Positions 33,246-45,500 of a DNA stretch of 64,000 nucleotides are shown here, one piece after another. The position numbers and the translations under genes were made by a program. Under the pieces are notes generated by a model. That model saw only the letters and a list, made by a program, of their open reading frames with translations, had not been told where the DNA came from and did not search any database. The stretch's first letter is position 1. Every line of letters starts with the position of its first letter. Source of the stretch: Mesorhabditis belari (lineage: Eukaryota > Nematoda > Chromadorea > Rhabditida > Rhabditidae); contig CAUEEP010000088.1 of the NCBI GenBank assembly GCA_958450365.1, forward strand, positions 62,001-126,000, given 5' to 3'.

Positions 33246-33364
33246 AGCAAGTCTAATAGTGGCGCATTTTTGGAGCTGCTCTGGTCCCACTGTTTTGATT
33301 ACGTCCCGAAAAGCTACCGAAATCCAAGGCTAGACTGGTTCCAGCTACCGCATACGGTTTCTTA

Positions 33365-33540
33365 ACGGTAGAACCGTGATCCTGCTGGACCTGCTACCGT
33401 GATCCTGCTGGATCTGCTACTGTAATCCAGCTGGTTCTGCTGCCGTAATCCTGCTGGATCTGCTACCGTAATCTTGCTGGACCTGCTACCGTAATCCTGC
33501 TGGATCTGCTGCCGTGATCCTGCTGGATCTGCTACCGTAA
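33365..33540. repeat. 23-bp tandem repeat
   Basis: About seven copies of CTACCGTAATCCTGCTGGAT plus CTG with CTGCCGTGATCC variants. It lies just past the stop codon of the intact Ly6-like gene. Confidence 0.9.
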
Positions 33541-33567
33541 CCCCAATAGTCTCAAAGTCTATCTATC

Positions 33568-34112
33568 CTACCGTACGCCCAAAAAGCCTATCCTCTTTCC
33601 CACCACAGTATTGCATCCATCTCCATCACAACAGCACAGTTGAACTGATTTCCCCATGAATTCCTGGAGGATGCATCGGTTTTTCGCGAACTAGAATCTT
33701 CGTGGATTACTCGCATTTCATAAAGCTCACAAAACACCGAAAACTCGAGCATCCAAGCTTCGACAATTTATTCCTTTCCGTCAACGAGACACTCATATTG
33801 TAGCACGATTCACCAGCTTTACAAGTTTCCATTTTGGTGCCCAAAGAGGTTCCCTTGAATCGTAAAAATTTGCCTAACTTGGAGTGCATTCTCAAAGTTT
33901 TACACGTGGGGTTACTGTAGAGAGCCTTAGGATACGGTAAAATTAAAAGTTAGCCACGATATGTGGCTCGGATTATGTAATGGATTTTGGGTCTCCATTA
34001 GAGTAAATACTGTGCAGATTTTAATCACCTGAAAGTACACAACCCCAGAGTAACATTGTAACCCAATCGCGATCGGCAAAATCACCAAATATAGTCCAAA
34101 AACGTGCCACAT
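33568..34112 (-). CDS. Secreted Ly6/three-finger-domain-like protein, 100 residues
   Basis: Three exons (34112-34029, 33853-33731, 33663-33568) joined in phase 0. Residues 1-17 (MWHVFGLYLVILPIAIG) form a signal peptide. The mature protein starts LQCYSG, followed by METCKAGESCYNMSV, SKLGCSSFRC and the closing LCCCDGDGCN, the CC...CN signature of Ly6/uPAR three-finger folds. Eleven cysteines are visible. No GPI or membrane tail is obvious after GKRIGFLGVR, so it is probably secreted. Such proteins act as extracellular ligands, receptor modulators or immune effectors; nothing here specifies which. The second exon uses a CAAG acceptor. A decayed paralogue lies immediately downstream on the same strand. 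Confidence 0.78.
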
Positions 34113-34364
34113 TTTGAGAAAATGAATGCCAGAATTGTGTTAGAATAGAAATTGTGTGCATTGTTCCCAGAATGACTAGGCATGACTGTCTGATTTTTCA
34201 CGAAGTTAAACCTTTTCTTCAATCGATCGCCCACCATAAAAAATGGCAGGTCAGCGGTTGGGAAATAGAAATTTATCGTCAACAAAAAAGTGTAACAAAA
34301 AAACAAAATCACAAGTTTTGTGCGGGAAATGGGGAAAAACAAATCAACAAGCAAATGCTTCCCT

Positions 34365-36411
34365 CTAATTGTCACCAACTCTTCCGCGTGTCTTGAAGAG
34401 TTTATTGCTCCAGACGGCCGCTCGTAAATCGAAACGACGACGAGCCCTCTCCATCATTCGAATGTCGCGAGCCGCTTGAATGAGCACACCTGGAAGGAGA
34501 ATGATAAAGTACTTTAGCTAATTTATCGTATTGTATTATTACAAGCCTTAACGCTAAGCAAGTCTAAATCCATTAGTTAAATTTAGACTACCACCTAATC
34601 CTTTTCACGACTATAGCCAAATAAAGTTTAACTCAAGGCATGCACATTTCAATCATCTCCAAGCCCAACCTTTAGACACGACCATTTTGTTGCCGCTACT
34701 ACCAGTTCCACCTATCCAGCTGAGTGCTTTCGGTTGATTAAGCCCCTGAATATGTAATAAAAAACCCTTAACTATAAAAATCAAACCTTTTCAAGAGCAA
34801 GCCGGTGTGCTTCCTTTTTGCGAGTCGACTCCCCGAATATTCTGTTTGTAGTAACGCATCAGGGCTCGGTGACCAATCTTGGCACCTAAAAGCACAGGTT
34901 TTGGTGAGTTTTGGCAACAAATCTCACCACTTGGCAATGTCAGCGTCCAACCGTCGTCAATCGGCGCCTCTTTATTAGCCAATTCGTCGTACAACGGGCT
35001 AAATGACAAAGGTGGATCAATTTAAAAGACTAGAGTTACCTATAATCGTACCAATCCGCAAACTCGAGCATCGATTTAGGCTCACGGGGATCTTGCAATG
35101 TTCCTAAAAGAAATATAGGTAAAATAGAGCTACACTATCCTCATACCTTATCATTCATGTGCTGTTGAACGGCTTGAATACTCGCATAACGTCCTTTCGA
35201 CTCCGGGCAATAAAGGCACACTCTACCAGCACCGACTTTTAACCCTAAAAAGAATCTTTTAGTGAAAAGAAGTAAAACCAACCCAAATACTGAATCAATC
35301 CCTCCAAATCGGCACAATATTGCTTGTCAGGCACTGTGAAATCGTGTCGGGTCTAAAAGGTTTACATAAATATTCAATAAATGGTTCGAACCTTCATGTG
35401 CTCGAGATTCTTGTCAAAGGTTCCAGCTGTTTGTGGGCAGAAGAGACACGAGGTGATCGGAAGGGCCTGAAAAAATGACTTTCTGCAATCGTGGTCTAGA
35501 GTTACCTTATCCTCATCATAATCCCAATTGTCGATCGTTTCATCCTCCTCGTCACTTCCATTGTCGGTATGCCAACCGGAAGAATCACTTTCCTCGCCAT
35601 CTGATTCCATTTTCTCGTCTTCTGGCTGAATTTGGGAACTTTAAGATAAAAGAGCAAACTTTTACCTCTTTCTTTTCAATCTTCTCAATGGTAGTTACCG
35701 TAGTTGAAGTGGAAGTGGAAGTGGTTGCAGTCTTCTAAAATAGTTTTGAAAGTAAATTCATGTAAAAAAAACTCTAACCTTTCTTGGCTGCTTCGGCCCA
35801 CGACGTCCGTTCTTTACAATTTCCAGGTGCTTTTTCGATTTCAAATGATCAGAATATCTAAAACTTGCTGTTTTAAGTTTAAACCTTAAAAAATTACGCA
35901 TTCTGCGAGTTGAAACGTTTATTACACACTTCGCAAAGCAGAGACGTCTCCTCTTCAGCATTTCGCAAAGCTTGCTAAAAAAATTGTTGAAGTTATTGTT
36001 GAAGTTATCTAACTTTAACCTCTTTCTCTTCTCGAAACATCAAGACTTTCGATCGAAATTGTTCATCGGTGATTGGTGGCAATTCGGCGACCTAAAGAAT
36101 GTTTTGAGTTCAAAATTTCAAGTAATAACCCCACCTGACGTTTCAGATTGTATCGGTGCCAATCGGTTCGATAGTGTTCACGCTAAAACAAAACAATACA
36201 GCTGTTAAGTTAATCAAAGGATACTTTATGAGTTAAATTACATGTTCGATAGATAAATTACGCATTTAAACCGCAAAGTACGTTAATCTTGTTAAATGCT
36301 AGCAGTTAAATTTTAATCTACCTGAACTTCAGCATTCCTGAAAACGAGTTGGCAAGTGACGCAGGTGAATCCCGTCGATGGGTCCAACGCCGGTTGCTCA
36401 ATCGGCTCCAT
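34365..36411 (-). CDS. ZNF622: ZNF622/REI1-type 60S ribosomal subunit maturation factor
   Basis: Fifteen exons: 36411-36322, 36182-36135, 36091-36020, 35974-35898, 35857-35779, 35734-35666, 35625-35506, 35466-35392, 35352-35283, 35244-35147, 35103-35040, 34998-34928, 34885-34787, 34745-34670, 34489-34365; 1233 nt. Zinc fingers: FTCVTCQLVF...H-x3-H near the N terminus, LCEVCNKRF, SCLFCPQTAGTFDKNLEHM and VCLYCPESKGRYASIQAV; then LEFADWYDY, LPSG and IGHRALMRYYKQN, the REI1 signature. REI1/ZNF622 works in the cytoplasm, helping remove Arx1-type export factors from pre-60S particles. An acidic linker (DSSGWHTDNGSDEEDE) lies in the middle. TATCTTCAG ends one base before the ATG, suiting trans-splicing. 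Two single-base frame breaks lie in 4-nt homopolymers: one base short at 35086-35089, one extra at 34831-34834. Confidence 0.88.
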
Positions 36412-36769
36412 TCTGAAGATAAAAGGCTTGTTCTGCATCAAAAAGGTATGACGATTGACAAAAAAGCATAAAGTCCGCTAATTCTTTAAAGACGATCGAC
36501 TCAATGTTTACTAGCCAACCGATAGAGAATTTAACTCGAAAACCGACTTTCGATTTTGACTCAAGCGTAACGAATCGACGAGGTACTCACTCAAAACTTG
36601 AACAATCACATTTCTTCAATAGGACATTGGTCAGTACCATCAATTTTCAACTTTTCTTGAAAAACAATTTATCAAAGACATAAAAATCCCCTCAACAATA
36701 ACAACAACGCGAACATTCTCCAATATGCAACAATAACAACAAAAATCAATGAAACAGATAGTAATTCTC
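36412..36769 (-). promoter_or_regulatory. Short intergenic gap, candidate operon spacer with trans-splice acceptor
   Basis: 358 bp between the stop of MAK16 and the start of ZNF622 on the same strand. The acceptor TTATCTTCAG sits one base before the ZNF622 ATG (CAG at 36413-36415). The spacing and arrangement fit a nematode operon; the presence of SL2 cannot be seen from DNA. Confidence 0.45.
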
Positions 36770-38848
36770 CTAAAAATCATGGTGTCGAATCTTTTGCTTC
36801 TGCACCGTCGGCTCTTGTTCGTACTCGATTTCAATCTAAACTTTCTATTGATTTAAAGAAATACTTAAAATAAACCCTAGATCGTTGCGCCTTCTTAGTT
36901 GACTTTTTCTTTGGTGGGAGATCGAAAGAGACCTAAAAGTTGAAAAATTAATTGGACCACAACTTTTTAACACACTCTTTTCTTTTGTTTTCCCTTAGAA
37001 GCATCTTTGGCCGCTGGTTTGGAAGCAATCTAAAAAGAAAATTAGAAACCAAACAATGCAATGTAACCTTCTTAACAGGTGTTTCATCGATTTCTTCTCC
37101 ATCTGATCCATCGCCACTGAATTCAGCCTGAAATAGATAATTTATCATTTATCTAAATAGCTCTTATGTTTCATCTTTCAAATCAACAAACCTGATCCAT
37201 TTCGTTCTCTTCTCCTATATCCATTTCCTCATCATTGTCATCATCACTATCTTCTTCTGGCCCTTCCCATTCCCCTTCTTCCGAATCCGTGTCTGGCGGA
37301 GTCCAATGTTCTAAAAACAAACGAAGGGTTCTATCGCTTAAAAATTTAGCCCATAGTTTACCAAAATGATTCAAAATTTTAATGTCAGCTTCTTTTTAAA
37401 GACCAAATCTATGAAAATGATTGATGCTCCGGTAGAGGCCGCATATAATCTAGCACCGTTTAAATTTTATTTACCCGATATCTATAATCAGATATCGCGT
37501 AAAATTGTAGTATGTCTAGTGCGAGTTGATATCAAATAAAGAAAACTGTAGTACCTTCAGCATTCTCGATGTCCCCTTCTTCATCCGAGCTCTCGAAATC
37601 GGCAACGAACTGCGTTTGACCAGTTTGCTAAATATCCAATTGTTCAACAATTATTGGCTAAATATAAATACCTCATCATCCTCTTCCAATTCATGCTCCA
37701 TTTCAAGTTCCCTCTCACCTTCTTCCAACATTTGCTCGAACGCTTCTTGGCGGAAGTTGTAAATGTCGCCATAAGTGCCTTGCCTAAATTAGCAATACGT
37801 TTAATAACAAGTGTAACTTGCTAACTGTACCAATTCTTAATCAGGGATGTTTTAAATGACGTAAACTCGTTAGTCATTTTAAAACATGGCCTAAATTTAA
37901 ACAGAACAGTTAGACAAGCATAACCACATCACACTCACTTCAGACGCTGAAGCAGCTCCTTCTCAATGGCCGTGTCCAATTTAGCAGCGATGAGCGCTTT
38001 TTCTTCTCTGCGTTTCTCGCGACGTTCGATCTTTGTCTAAACAAAACCATTTAAAAACGTTAAAGCCAGGATTTCAACCTGAATTGGAATAATCTTTTGT
38101 TGCCGGCCTTTCAATTTCATTTTGCGCATTCGAATGAGATATTGGTGGATTCGCACGAGACGAGCCTTGCATTTTTGTCGCACGAACTCGGACCAGTGAA
38201 TGAGTTGGTCCGATATTTGCTTGATCGCCTAAAAGTTTATCATGTACACCCGCTGTCATCATTCTAAAACTTGAAGAATCAACCCACCGTAGCCATGTTT
38301 CGGCTGAGCTTTGTCTTCTCCCATAATCGCCGAGGGTAGTGACTTCTCTCAACGACTTTGCAGTACAGGTAGCAGACGCCTGAACAGTACTGATTAAGCT
38401 TAAAAGATACAGCACGAGGTAAAAAATGCACTCAAAAACTCACCATTTTCTTCACGAACCGTCGCGTATTGACTGTTGGCCAAAGGGCACGAGGCTCGAT
38501 TGCAAATTCCCGTCAAGTTGTACTCATTTCGGCAAAACGTCTTCACCTTCACTCTAAAATAAAATTTTTGGTGATTCAATAAATTACCAAAGTTTATAGC
38601 TTAACAAGGTTGAGACTTTGGAAAATATCGTAGATTTTCATTGAGATGAAAGCTACCAAACTCCTTCTAGAAGCCTTTCCGAGTTAAATTCTCAAAGTAA
38701 ACTGCTTTTTTTCGCTTTTAAATGAGTTAAAACATTACTATTTGCCAAAATTCTATTCCAATCACCAAATCAACTCAAAAACCCACTTTGTTTTGTAAGA
38801 ACAATGCCCCTTGTTGAGGATATTCCACGTGATATCGTCGGCCTGCAT
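36770..38848 (-). CDS. MAK16: MAK16, nucleolar 60S pre-ribosome assembly factor
   Basis: Twelve exons: 38848-38787, 38553-38444, 38379-38288, 38228-38079, 38036-37939, 37783-37672, 37627-37555, 37310-37192, 37127-37068, 37029-36976, 36932-36876, 36835-36770; 1053 nt, 350 residues. It begins [20 protein letters not shown], followed by [20 protein letters not shown] with the family's conserved cysteines, [22 protein letters not shown] and the [20 protein letters not shown] helix region. A long acidic tract ([19 protein letters not shown]) and a basic C terminus ending [16 protein letters not shown] follow, all typical of MAK16. It acts in the nucleolus in 25S/28S rRNA maturation. CTTTCAG stands three bases before the ATG. 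It diverges from WDR37 across 537 bp and may head an operon with ZNF622. Confidence 0.93.
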
Positions 38849-39385
38849 TTCCTGAAAGAAAAATATTGAAATTTAAGCTTTCCAGCATTCTAAAGCATTA
38901 AAACACCAAAAAGTACATCAAAATCAGAATTCTAAAAGTTTTTTCACGAAAATTCACGTGAAGTAATGCAAAATTGGGAAATTCCTGGTGAGTTGCCGCA
39001 GAAAGCGCATGGATTTTTTGCGTAAATAGGTATTTGTAGTTGATAAGATTTTTGATTTTACATGCATTTGGGCTTAAAATGCATATAAAATCAAAAGTTT
39101 TAAAAACTTAAGTTCAAAAACAAGAATTTACTTGTTTAACTTTTTTATAACATTAAAGACACCACCAAGATTGAAATATTATCTTTCTTGATTTAATTAA
39201 ATAACCTCGTCACAAAAATAAAGATATTCTATTGTTCAGCTTTTTTTCCTTCCCTCGAATGTCTTAAAATAATAAATAAAAGTTTTACAGCTATAAAACC
39301 CAGAATTTCATTAAACTCTTTTCATTTTTTTAAGCTTAAAACTTTAAAAACCGTTAATCTTTTAACTTTTTGCTTTTTCCAGCTG
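38849..39385. promoter_or_regulatory. Shared divergent promoter region of MAK16 and WDR37
   Basis: 537 bp between two start codons facing away from each other. Very AT-rich, without repeats or ORFs. Both genes have an acceptor-like site just before the ATG (CTTTCAG before 38848, TTTTCCAG before 39386), so 5' leaders may be replaced by trans-splicing. Confidence 0.5.
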
Positions 39386-42176
39386 ATGCCAACGTCAAAT
39401 CAGTCGCACTCCGAGTACAGCTTGAAGAAAAACACCCCAGGTACGTAATTTTTATGCTGGTTTAAGTCTTAGAAAACTTAAAGTCTGTCCGGGAGCTATT
39501 TTCGTTCTTTCACAAGCTAAAAAAGAGTTTAACTAGTTTTTTGGAGCCACTTTACAGCTTGAATCGAATAGAATTTGGACTAAACCTCCGTAATATAATT
39601 TTTTGATTGGGTTTGCTCATTTTATTGTGTAAAACTAAACTAAACGGCTGGATTAGTGTATTTTTCATAATCATTTTTCTAAATATTTTCGTTTTTAGCA
39701 AAAAATGAGCAACGACTGCGATCGGCGACTGATGTGGGCCCGAGCTATGAACGCGAGGAGAAAGATCAAGAAGTCGATGCTCCATACAGGTATTCATTTG
39801 GGTATAACTCGTTTGCATCATGGAATCGAACTAAATTTATCTTGTCTATCGATTTCCAATAATCTTTTTTGACCTAGATAGACTCGTGTACAAAATTTCA
39901 GTCAATTTTCGATTTCAGAAGTCGCCTCTATCAACTCTTCGGCTTGATCGAAAAAGAATTTGATGCCTTGTACGCAGAGAATTGCGAGCGTAAGTCAAAA
40001 ATTTCTGATTCTAAACTCTCTTTTTCTAGTGAATGCAAAAATCGCTGCACTGACGGAGAAATTCGGCGACTCGGTAGTCTCATCGGTGCCCGTTTCGGAA
40101 ATCGTGCAAAATAACTCGGAAATCGTGGCCTTGAAAGGATCTGGGAAAAAGGGTTGCTCAAAAAAGTCTTGCTTTTTCAAAGTTGCCGTTTAGCTATGCA
40201 AATGGGCCTCAAATTGCGCACGGCTCTTCGTGGACCACCCGGACGACTCGTTTTTAAAGTTGGTGGAGCGGATGGGCGAAATTTTCGGTAATCCTTGAAG
40301 TTGCATACGGCTAACTTGACTACCGAGCACTCCGTTAAGATTTTTAAAACCTTAATGAGTGCCAATACTTGTCATCTTTGTAACTGATAACTGATAACTT
40401 TTCAGGATGACTTCTCGTTTCACTGGGCATCGTGATGGTGTATGGCACGTTTCAGCGAATGAAGTGGCAAAAGTTGTCGCAAGCGCGAGCGCTGGTAAGT
40501 GACAATATTATACTAACAGCAATGTTATTAATGCTAAAATATTAAACAATAATTGTTAATGAGACATTCAAAGTTTTTATATTTTAGATCAAACGGCTCG
40601 GGTCTTCTCGTTGGACACCGGTGTCTGTTTGGGAACATATGTTGGACATACTGGGTTGAGAATTTCAAGTGTTTCGACAATTATAAGATTTTAGATCAGT
40701 AAATTCCGTTTCTTTGTGCCCGACCTCGATTCAAACCGATACTTTGATTTATTGCTCGGCGAGTGGTGACGAGAGTGCTCACATTTGGAAAATTCCTGCA
40801 AATACAGGTCCTTTTAGTTTATTTGATCGATTAATTGCCGCTTTAGAAGCCAAGCCTGTTCACCATACTAGCAGCGAGGATGAGAATGCGGATTTGATTG
40901 AGAAAGAGGAAGGCGATAATACGGAAACGAATGGTATGCTAATAGGCTTATTAGCTTATAAAATTGTTTAGATAATGAACCACAAAACGCTGAGGGAGCA
41001 AAGATACGAAATCCGCAAATTCGACTCACCGGGCATACGGGAGCCGTCGTGAGCTGCGATTGGCTGGCCGGCGGGCACCAGTTGCTCACGGCAAGCTGGG
41101 ACCGAACGGCAAACGTTTACGACGCGGAACGAGGAGAGATCTTGAACATTCTATCAGGTAACTGAATAGCTTTGATTTACAATCTCTTCCTTTCAGGTCA
41201 CGAACAAGAATTGACCCATTGCTCTGCGCATTCATCGCAAAAATTGGTCGTCACTTCGAGTAAGGTAAGATTTTAGCTCACAATTGGCAAAATTAAAGTT
41301 TTCATTTAGGATTACACCTTTCGCTTATGGGATTTCAGAGAGTCAATTCAAAGTGTGGCCGTTTTTCAGGGGCATAATGAGTGAGTGTATAAGTTTTCTA
41401 CCCAACAACGAAGCTTTAGCTCGGTTTCGTGTGTTTCTTTCTCGTCGGGTGATCGCCTCGTTTCGGGGAGTGATGATCGAACGGTTAAGGTTAGGATTTA
41501 AATTTGTAACAGTTAATTTTTTTGAAACAGGTTTGGGATCTTCGTAATATGCGTTCTGCTTTGACGACGATTCGGCTCACTTCTTCCGTGAATCGTTTAG
41601 CTGTTAGTCAAGTGCATTCAGGTAGAAATTTATGTTGATTAAACAATTAAGATATAGTCAAGGGTGTTTTAAAATTTTTAGGATGGTCAGTTACTTTTGG
41701 TCTAATTTTAAAATCCAGTTTAAGTGAAACCTGTAATAATAGTTATAGCTCTAAAGCTTTATGAAGTCAAAAATCTTAATTCATTTTTGTTTAGTTGTTG
41801 CCATTCCACACGATAATCGTCATGTGCGAATCTATGATCTTAACGGCGTTCGCATACCGAGAGTACCCAATAGAAGGGTTTGTTTTTAAAAATTCAGAAC
41901 CTAAAATATTTAGTATCAAAGATCAGGCTCCTAATGAAACCAGGAAGGCAAATAATCAATGAAAGATTTTAATAGAAAAACAGTAAATTCCTCTTTTTAG
42001 TGCCATCATCGTATCGTTTCCGGCGTCGCTTGGGCCGATGATCATCCGACGACCAATTTGATCACTTGTGGCTTCGATGGACAGGTTCATTTTCCATTCA
42101 ACTCTTGAAATTTCAATTTTAGGTAATCGGCTGGAAAGTTGCTTTGGGAAAAGAGTCAAAAGAAGCGAAAGAATAG
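39386..42176 (+). CDS. WDR37: WDR37-type WD40 repeat protein
   Basis: Seventeen exons: 39386-39440, 39699-39789, 39919-39989, 40030-40152, 40194-40287, 40406-40494, 40588-40654, 40695-40807, 40847-40933, 40972-41157, 41197-41264, 41310-41380, 41420-41489, 41531-41621, 41795-41877, 42001-42084, 42123-42176; 1497 nt, 498 residues. An N-terminal coiled-coil-like segment (RLYQLFGLIEKEFDALYAEN) precedes seven WD-type blades, for example FTGHRDGVWHVSAN, LTGHTGAVVSCDWL, LTASWDRTANVYD, LVSGSDDRTVKVWDLRN and NLITCGFDGQVIGWKV. Blade order and linkers match WDR37, which in mammals works with PACS proteins at the endoplasmic reticulum. The 39-nt intron at 40808-40846 is a multiple of three without a stop, so it could be retained. 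Confidence 0.9.
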
Positions 42177-42520
42177 TTGATGAACATATTTTTGTATATA
42201 AATTTTAAGTTTGTGCAATTTTTATATGCTTTTCTGGTGTTGTTTGATCTCATTGTTCGTGCTTAGCTTTGCAGGGTTTAAAAGGAGATTCCTAGTGTGC
42301 TTTCACTGTGATAATAAAGGTTTTGTAACGGATTTTTGATAAAATTAATGTGAACTGGATGTAAAAAAGCCATGATTTCATGAAGAGAATGAAAATTTTA
42401 TGAATAAACGAGAGCTTTTGTGTTAAATGTGCAGTGGGAAACATGCTTTTAAAAATTTCCTTAAATGAGCTGTTTGATGTTTTTTTGTTTATCGTGGTAA
42501 TGCGTGTCTTTTTTAGTGAA
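42177..42520 (+). promoter_or_regulatory. Intergenic spacer, candidate operon link
   Basis: 344 bp between the WDR37 stop and the MYBBP1A-like start on the same strand. AATAAA occurs near 42311 and 42402. The acceptor CTTTTTTAG (AG at 42515-42516) lies 4 bases before the ATG. Confidence 0.45.
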
Positions 42521-45500
42521 ATGGTGGGTCAAATCCCCAAAGAAGTACTCTCAATTTTCGACGATTTGGCGAGTCTCAACGGGGAGTGCCGACTGAAGGC
42601 TTGCGCAAGTCTCGTTGGGGAAAAGGTGAGGGATAAATAGAGATTTTCTTTTATTATCTAGAAGACACGGTTCTTATGCAATTCACCATTACATCTAGGT
42701 TAAAATTGTTCTTTCGTATGCTTCTCTTTTTTTAGTTGGATGATGGCGTTCAAGATTATGTGCTCAATCGACTCATCACCGGATTGTCGTCGACAAGAGC
42801 TGCGGCTAGAGTTGGTAAGTAGCTGGGTACGCTTTGAGGTTATCAAACTCAACAAAATAAATCGGTTAGGCCCAATTATGGCCATTGTTTAGGCTTTTCA
42901 TGCGCTCTCGTGCACTGCTTGCAGAAGTACCCGAAACGATGGAAATGCGACGACTTGTGGAAACTTTGCGAGGACAAATTACCGTTAAATGATAAAGTGC
43001 GCTTAGAGTTGGTTTGATAAAAATCAATCCTTTCTTTAGGATCAAGCACAGGCACACGCGGTCGGGCGTTACCTATTTTTGGATTCACTATTTGCTTCGG
43101 AAGTGTATAAAAATGTAAGCTGTCTACTTTTTTATTACCATGTCATTTTCTCATCTTTTAGAACTTCAAATGGATTGCCGAGAAGCAGTTAGCGTTGGCG
43201 GTGCGTTTCCAGTGGCTTTCAATGGGCGTTTGGCAGTCGGTGAGTGATTTCCGCATTTTATTCCAACAAAAGGGCCCGTACATAAGCCGTAAAATATTTA
43301 CACAGCTAATGAAGAAATTTTAGATTATCACTACATCGTTGCATCTTTCACCTGCCGATTTCCAAAAAGACGTATATCCATGTGTGGAGAAATCGGTAAA
43401 GCTTTACTACTTGAAAAAATTTAATATGAATGGTTATCTTTGAGTTAAACACAGTTTTATATTTATATTCAGATTCCACATTCACTTGACAACTTGGGTC
43501 CCGAGCATTTGTTAGCGATTCTGTTGTGGTCGAAAAAGTTTGGGGTAAGTATTTCATTCATATAATAACCTTACAGTACTTTGATTTCAGAATATTCTAC
43601 AAAATGTACCACTTCTTAGCAAAAAGGGACATCTCACCTTTCATGAGGACGCTTTTCCGAAGTTGATCGCCATTTTGAAGGTAAACTTTCAATTAAACGA
43701 TCGTTTTAAGCAACTTTTAAGATCTAAAAAGATAGATCTAGGCATCTAGACATCTAGGATAAATCTTGGCAGCTAACAAATTGCATTTTAGAAGACAAAC
43801 TCGTTGAATGTCACTCACTTAATCGAGGTGTTGCTCTCGAGTGCTCGTGAAACAAATCAATTTGCAAAGGTTTTAATTTTTTTTGACTAAGTTCATTTAA
43901 TCTTTACACAAGAACCTTTAAAGTTTGAACCGAGGCTCACTAATTTTTGTTTATTTCAGGTCTATCGAGGCGTCGTCGAGGCCTGGGTTTTGGGCGGAGC
44001 CGAGAAAACGCACGCGCTTGATCAGCTATTCGACATTATTCAACGAATCATAAAAAACGGATCGACCAAAGATGTATGTACTGTGAACTTTAAATGTTCA
44101 AGTACCTTTTTAGCTTCTGGGAATCTTTTCGCCGAGTCTCTTGAATAAGTTGAGGTTCATCACACAAGGAAAAGCGACTCCGGAGAAAAATGCAACAATT
44201 TTAAAGGTGGGCTTTGTGAAAGTCTTTGAGGGCTTTAGAGCCTCTAATTCTATTTCAAGTTCTGTTTCAGGTGCGTAACTTTTGCCAATCAATCTTGGGA
44301 TTCATGCAACGGGAGGCTGATTCGGTGTCGAAAGAGGAGCTCTCACATATTGCTGCGATTTTGTTGAAAGAGATCGATTTGACGAGCACTTTCGACAAAA
44401 CGATTGGAATACGGTAACGTTGAAAGGGTGTTTTTTAAAGTGTAAACCTTTTTAGGTTTGCCGAAACGCTAATGGCTAAGCTACAAGGAGAGGATTTGGA
44501 TGTTTTCTTGCAAACGGTGAGTGAAATTGGGAGGGCTGATTAACTGAATTCAACTAGGCTTTAGGTTTAAATCTATGCGGTTTAAAAATGCAAATTTATT
44601 TTTAGCACACAAGCTCCGGTGGCTCCTCGGTGCGTCGCTTGGCCTCGATCTATCCACAATGGGATTTGGAGTCGAGAAAGGTGATTTTACTTTAAACACA
44701 GATTTTCCTTGAAAGTAACTTGTCAACAAGAAAACTAGCTGTTTTGCTGGTTTGATAGATTGATCATCCAAGCCTTTAAATTTAGAAAGCCCTTCACCTG
44801 CTCGCCTCAACCAATAACATGTTCAAATCGGAGGATCGATTCTTGACAATCGCCAACTGTATCGATACGATGTTTAAAGTCAAGGTGGACTGAAAGATTT
44901 TGTTTCTAAAATTATTTGCTTTAGGTTCGAGCCGGAGAAAAGGCGGAAATTTTGATCGACGACGAGAGTGTTGAACTGATAGACTCGACGGCAAAAATTC
45001 TGTTGAAGAAGGAAGACTTTGAACAAGGAAAGAAGCGATTGACCGGAACGGGATTGGATTTTGCAAAGTTAGTTTAGCGAAAAAATTGTCTTAACAGTAA
45101 GAAATACACATTTTATGAAGATAAACCAAGTCATATAGTACAACAAACTAAATGCAACCGCTGGGTTTCATTTGGATTTTGAACGGCCGGTCGGCAAGGC
45201 TCGCATGTGGCCACTTTTCGGAGCCAACCCTAGAAAGTTTTTTGAATCGTTTGGTCCAATGCTGACGGAAAAGGCAAAAGCCAAAGCTTACCGGTTTTGG
45301 ACAACATCTCTTTAATAGAGCTCTTCCACTCGGGAACACACACGGACAACAGTTGAGAATAAAGGAACAATCTGGAATTTGCTTCAGTTTACTACTGCAA
45401 AGGCAAGTTAAGCAAGAGCTAGGCCAGAAACCAAGTACTGATCTTGCCTTGCTTGGCTTACCGGTCCTAACCGGCTAAAATTTCAAATAATGAACCTGCA

